This document shows, piece by piece, positions 59,734 to 64,000 of a stretch of DNA of 64,000 nt (position 1 is its first letter; every line of letters begins with the position of its first letter). The DNA is taken from positions 1-64,000 of the forward strand of contig JAHDIR010000001.1 in the NCBI GenBank assembly GCA_020630675.1, given 5' to 3'. Position numbers and translations under genes: made by a program. The stretch comes from Bdellovibrionales bacterium (lineage in GTDB: Bacteria > Bdellovibrionota > Bdellovibrionia > Bdellovibrionales > UBA1609). The notes below the pieces were generated by a model. That model was not told where the DNA came from and searched no databases. It saw only the letters and a program-made list of their open reading frames with translations.

Positions 59734-61617
59734 GTGCAACCGTTTATTATATTTTTTATTTATGTGCTGAGCATTGAAGTTTTTGCTGAGCTAGTGCCTG
59801 AGGGTTCTCCAGAGTCTGGAGCTGTACCTAAACAAGTCATTGTTGTTTCGGCGAAAGCTCTTGATTTTCAATCTAAAGGACAAAATGTTTCTTATAAAAA
59901 AATTGATATTAAAAAGCAAAACTTAGAGATAAAGCCAACGGTAGTAGATGTTTTAAGGGTAGAACCTGGGCTAGAAGTATTTAACCAAGGGGGGCCTGGC
60001 AAAGTTTCTAAGTTATTTTTACGGGGAACTAACTCTGAGCATACTTTAGTTTTAATTGACGGAATTGAAGTCAATGACTCCTCTTCACCTGGGCGTGCTT
60101 TTGATTTTGCTCATACTGACCTTAATAACATTGAGAGTATAGAGGTAATAAAAGGACCCCAAAGTGTAGCTTACGGCTCTGATGCCTTAGGAGGGGTTAT
60201 ACATATTAAAACCATGGAAGGAAAAGGAAAGTTTCAGCCACGGTTACTAACTGAGGTTGGTTCTTTCGGTTCTAGAAAACTATCTGTGGGGGCTCTACAA
60301 GGAGATTCAAAAAATAAGTACAGTGTTTTATTGTCTTACCGTCAAGCGGATGGTTTCTCATCGGCTAATGAAAAAGACGGAAACCATGAGAAGGATGGCT
60401 ATGAACAAATTGACTTTTCCAGCAAGTGGAATTCACGTCTTAGTGAAAGTATTTCCAGCGAAGTAGTTGTTAAGTTCGTAGATGCAAAAAATGAACTGGA
60501 TAGAAATGGCGGCTCAGGAGCTGATGACCCTAACTCTGAAGAAGGTGCGAGACAGTTCTTTGCTAAACTTGAACTCTCAACTTTTTTTTGGTCGGATCAA
60601 CTCGAGTCTAAAATTTTACTGAACTACTCAAAAACCCATCGTAAAAATAAAAACCTTCCTGACCCAATAAGCTCTTTATTTCAAGATGATTTTTTTCAAG
60701 GGGAGGGGGTGAAGCTACAATGGTTAAATAATTATAGCCGTAACCCCTCTTTATTTTTGCAGTGGGGGGGGGACTATGAGTTAGAAGAGGTGTCCAGCAA
60801 TCAATTTAGCAGCCGTAAAGCACGAAGTTTTGCAGGTTTTTTTCAGGTCAAAAAACAATGGAACTCTTTGTACTCCAGTCTGGGTTTACGCTATGGGCGG
60901 CAAATTGAAGGTTCAGCTCAAGCCATCACTTACCAGTCTGAGCTAGGATATAATTTTGTATCTTCAGGAACAAAAATTTCTGCAAGCCTATCAAGTGGCT
61001 TCAAAAACCCAAGCCTATCTCAATTGTATCATCCGACAACAGGGAAAACCACTCTAGACCCTGAAGAAGTTGTGGGCTGGGAGGTTGGGGTTGAGCAGAG
61101 TTTATGGGAAAACCATGTTGAGTCTCGTTGGGTTTATTTTGATAATGATTTTAAAAATTTAATTTCTTTTGATTCTATGACGACAAAATCTATCAATCTA
61201 GGTGAGTCTCGAATACGTGGCTTAGAGTGGAGTCATCAGTTTTTTTATAATAAAGAGACTTACTTTTCTTGGGCCTACTCTCATTTTTTTGAAATAAAAA
61301 ACACGGCCAACAATACAAAGTTGATTCGGCGGCCAAGAAATACTTGGAAAGGAACTATAGCCAGCAAATGGAAGCGAGTAGGGGTTCAGATAAATTATAG
61401 ATATGTTGGGCAAAGAGATGACTTTCAGGCGGTGGACTTTCAAAAAGTACAAGCACCTAGTTACGAGGTTTTTGATTTAAGCTTGGATTATAAGCTCAAA
61501 GGTGGTAGCCAGTTTTATATGAGGTTTAATAATTTACTTAATACAAATTACGAAGAAGTTGATGGCTTTGGAACTCCGGGTTTTTCGGTATTTAGTGGTG
61601 TACAATGGGTTATGTAA
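59734..61617 (+). CDS. TonB-dependent outer-membrane receptor, BtuB-like
   Basis: VVDVLRVEPGLEVFNQGGPGKVSKLFLRGTNSEHTLVLIDGIEVNDSSSPGRAFDFAHTDLNNIESIEVIKGPQSVAYGSDALGGVIHIKT; GTG start 59734 after aaggag; B12 riboswitch upstream. Confidence 0.93.
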   Translation: MQPFIIFFIYVLSIEVFAELVPEGSPESGAVPKQVIVVSAKALDFQSKGQNVSYKKIDIKKQNLEIKPTVVDVLRVEPGLEVFNQGGPGKVSKLFLRGTNSEHTLVLIDGIEVNDSSSPGRAFDFAHTDLNNIESIEVIKGPQSVAYGSDALGGVIHIKTMEGKGKFQPRLLTEVGSFGSRKLSVGALQGDSKNKYSVLLSYRQADGFSSANEKDGNHEKDGYEQIDFSSKWNSRLSESISSEVVVKFVDAKNELDRNGGSGADDPNSEEGARQFFAKLELSTFFWSDQLESKILLNYSKTHRKNKNLPDPISSLFQDDFFQGEGVKLQWLNNYSRNPSLFLQWGGDYELEEVSSNQFSSRKARSFAGFFQVKKQWNSLYSSLGLRYGRQIEGSAQAITYQSELGYNFVSSGTKISASLSSGFKNPSLSQLYHPTTGKTTLDPEEVVGWEVGVEQSLWENHVESRWVYFDNDFKNLISFDSMTTKSINLGESRIRGLEWSHQFFYNKETYFSWAYSHFFEIKNTANNTKLIRRPRNTWKGTIASKWKRVGVQINYRYVGQRDDFQAVDFQKVQAPSYEVFDLSLDYKLKGGSQFYMRFNNLLNTNYEEVDGFGTPGFSVFSGVQWVM

Positions 61618-61627
61618 ATTTCTAATT

Positions 61628-62170
61628 ATGAAAAAGAATTTTTTACTCTCGATAGTTTTTCATTTACTTTTTTTTTACTTCGTTGTTTATACAGCTCCAA
61701 AAGATTTAATCTCTCTTGATCTAACCAGTGGTTCTGATTTAGGTGTTGAGATAATTCCCCTTCAGACTTCAAATGATTTTTTGCCGAGTCAAAATTTTAA
61801 AAAAATAAGTGAAGTCAAAAAGCCTGATGAGGATAAAGGCTTGGCGTCTTCTTTGTCGACTTCTCAGGCGTCTTCGACAATGGCTGGAGCCACCCTGACG
61901 GCCACCTCAATAATGAGCTCTCTCAAGCCCTTTTATCCTCTTTCTTCACGTAGAAGAAAAGAAGAAGGTGTCACTAAAATACAAGTCACAATCGATAGTG
62001 GTGGTCATATTTATGATTATAAGTTAATTCGCTCTAGTGGATTTAAAAGCTTAGATAGGGCCGCTCAAAAAGCGGTTGAACGAGTTTTGTTATCACCTGA
62101 GCTATTGAGTGATTCCGAAAAAACAAGCACTCTAGAGCTAGATTTTAAGTTTCAACTTGATCCTTCCTAA
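61628..62170 (+). CDS. TonB-family energy transducer
   Basis: N-terminal TM MKKNFLLSIVFHLLFFYFVVY; C-terminal VTKIQVTIDSGGHIYDYKLIRSSGFKSLDRAAQKAVERV; start trimmed from the track ORF. Confidence 0.88.
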   Translation: MKKNFLLSIVFHLLFFYFVVYTAPKDLISLDLTSGSDLGVEIIPLQTSNDFLPSQNFKKISEVKKPDEDKGLASSLSTSQASSTMAGATLTATSIMSSLKPFYPLSSRRRKEEGVTKIQVTIDSGGHIYDYKLIRSSGFKSLDRAAQKAVERVLLSPELLSDSEKTSTLELDFKFQLDPS

Positions 62171-62937
62171 ATAAAAATATTTTTACGTTTTTTAACATGC
62201 CTAGAAAGTTCTTTTTGCATACGTTCTCTAATGTCTAAAGCTATCTCATGAACAAGCTCTTTATCATTAGCTTTATCTTTGCGGTAGGGGAGGTGAATGG
62301 GCTCCATAAATATAATTTTCCATTTTGCAGGTAATGGTAAGGTGTTTAACGGAAGAGGAAGAACTGTGCCCTTCAAATATTTTCCAAGTTTGAGTTTGGC
62401 AATATTTATATGTGTCTCTTCTGCGCCAATAATTAGGCAAGGAATAATAGGTGCTCCAGTCTGCAAAGCCATTCTGACAAACCCTCTTTTGAACTCTTGA
62501 AGTTTATAGGCGTTAGCAGAAGATTTAAAATTACCGTGTTCTCCCTCAGGAAATAAAACAACGAGTTGCTTTTTGTCTAAGTACTTTACTCCGTTGGGTG
62601 TGGTGGCTTCTATAAATCCCATTTTGTTCATTGGTATTGACGTACCTTTTGTTAAAAACCAAAGAGCATGAGTAAGAACTCTAGGTACGCGTCCTATTTT
62701 TTTTTGGATATGATGTGAAAGTAAAACGGCGTCAAAACCAGAGTAACCACTATGGTTAGGTGTAATGAGGGCAGCCCCTGATTTTGGTATATTTTCAACC
62801 CCTTCTATTTTTAAGCGAAAATACTTGGTCATAATTTCTAGAATAAAGTGAGGGAGCACCTTGTAAAAAAGCTGTTTAGGCCCGAGCTTTTCAAAATCAA
62901 TTTTTTCAGACAGCATATTTTTTAAATTGAGTTTCAA
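62167..62937 (-). CDS. PlsC-family acyltransferase
   Basis: LITPNHSGYSGFDAVLL (HX4-type block) and LFPEGEHGNFKSSANAYKLQEFKRGFVRMAL. Confidence 0.85.
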   Translation of the reverse strand: MKLNLKNMLSEKIDFEKLGPKQLFYKVLPHFILEIMTKYFRLKIEGVENIPKSGAALITPNHSGYSGFDAVLLSHHIQKKIGRVPRVLTHALWFLTKGTSIPMNKMGFIEATTPNGVKYLDKKQLVVLFPEGEHGNFKSSANAYKLQEFKRGFVRMALQTGAPIIPCLIIGAEETHINIAKLKLGKYLKGTVLPLPLNTLPLPAKWKIIFMEPIHLPYRKDKANDKELVHEIALDIRERMQKELSRHVKKRKNIFI

Positions 62938-63097
62938 GGGATCCTCTTTTTTGTCAGAATTTCATTAGGGTCATTATTATCACATTATGGCAAACTCCTG
63001 TAAATTTTGAATGGAATCTTTGCGTTATTAAAAAAATACCCAACCTATGTTACAACAAGTGAGTAAAATTTATAATAAATTTAAGGAGCGCAAGATT

Positions 63098-64000
63098 ATG
63101 GCCAATTATGTTTTGTCTATTGACCAGGGAACCACAGGAAGTTCTGTTAGTTTACTCAATGCCAAAGGAAAAATTGTTGCTTTTGCAAATAAAGAGTTTG
63201 CGCAGCTATATCCTAAAGCCGGTTGGGTTGAGCATAACCCTCAAGAGATTTGGAAAAGTGTTTTATCGGCAATAAAGACTGTATTCAAAAAGTCAACTGT
63301 GAGTCCACGAGATATTGTTTCTATTGGAATTACTAATCAAAGAGAAACTTGCTTGGTTTGGGATAAAAATAGCGGACAACCTATTTACAATGCCATTGTT
63401 TGGCAGTGTCGTCGCACAACTAAAGATTGTCAGCGTCTAAAGAAAAATAAAGTCGAGCAATTAGTGCAAGAAAAAACGGGGTTGCTTTTAGACCCCTATT
63501 TCAGTGCCACCAAGTTGGCCTGGATTTTAAAAAACTTTGGTCAAAAATCTAAAATAAAAGACTATTTAGCTGGAAACATAGACTCATTTTTAGTTTGGAA
63601 ACTAACAAAAGGTTTAGAGCACAGTACTGACGTCAGTAATGCCTCTCGCACCTCTCTAATGAATCTTGAGCAGTTGCAGTGGGATCCCGATTTATTGAAA
63701 TTGTTCAAGGTTCCGTTGAGTGTTTTGCCTCAAATAAAAAATTCCAATGATTTTTTTGGACGCACTCTAGGGGTGCCTGGTTTGCCGGATGGAATACCTA
63801 TTCATGGAATCGCCGGCGACCAACAATCAGCTCTTTTTGGTCAAACAGCGTTTAATCCTGGCGAAGCTAAATGTACTTTTGGCACCGGAAGTTTTATATT
63901 AATGAACTCTGGATCTAAAAAAATAATATCAAAAAATGGCTTATTAACGACAGTGGCTTGGAAGCTTAAAGGAGACAAGAGGGCCACTTATGCCTTAGAG
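63098..64000 (+). CDS. glpK: Glycerol kinase, C-terminus truncated by window edge
   Basis: Not in the ORF track. ATG 63098 after aaggag: MANYVLSIDQGTTGSSVSLLNAKGKIVAFANKEFAQLYPKAGWVEHNPQEIWKSVLSAIK; ITNQRETCLVWDKNSGQPIYNAIVWQCRRT; GIAGDQQSALFGQTAFNPGEAKCTFGTGSFILMNSG. Confidence 0.95.
   Translation, partial: MANYVLSIDQGTTGSSVSLLNAKGKIVAFANKEFAQLYPKAGWVEHNPQEIWKSVLSAIKTVFKKSTVSPRDIVSIGITNQRETCLVWDKNSGQPIYNAIVWQCRRTTKDCQRLKKNKVEQLVQEKTGLLLDPYFSATKLAWILKNFGQKSKIKDYLAGNIDSFLVWKLTKGLEHSTDVSNASRTSLMNLEQLQWDPDLLKLFKVPLSVLPQIKNSNDFFGRTLGVPGLPDGIPIHGIAGDQQSALFGQTAFNPGEAKCTFGTGSFILMNSGSKKIISKNGLLTTVAWKLKGDKRATYALE

Overview
AT-rich chromosomal window. Gene content (several secreted proteases and lipoproteins, KorAB, mitochondrial-type aconitase, topoisomerase VI, phosphorelay genes) looks like a Bdellovibrionota/Oligoflexia-type predator-like bacterium; this lineage call is inference from gene content only. 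The left part holds a truncated LamG-domain lipoprotein (GTG start, absent from the ORF track). It is followed by a degenerate ~5.2 kb integrated island bounded by a 102-bp direct repeat that covers the 3' half of a tRNA-Arg(TCT) gene and its terminator. The island contains two decayed tyrosine-integrase copies, three minus-strand secreted/lipoprotein cargo loci and a recurring ~170-bp repeat next to the cargo 3' ends. From 8.1 kb onward the window is mostly ordinary chromosome: nhaA, korAB, lipid genes, an NtrC-type regulator, serA, secreted proteases, an HPt/kinase/response-regulator cluster, BolA/Grx4, a complete topoisomerase VI pair (B subunit with a histone-H1-like Lys/Ala tail), an astacin-like protease, aconitase, birA/nadC, glycosyltransferases, lptF/G-like, def-fmt-rpe-hutHUI, a cobalamin riboswitch with TonB receptor and TonB, and a glpK truncated by the right edge. 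The most interesting items are the nested/tandem tRNA-Arg island and the bacterial topoisomerase VI operon. All functional calls come from reading the sequence and recognising motifs; no database search was run.
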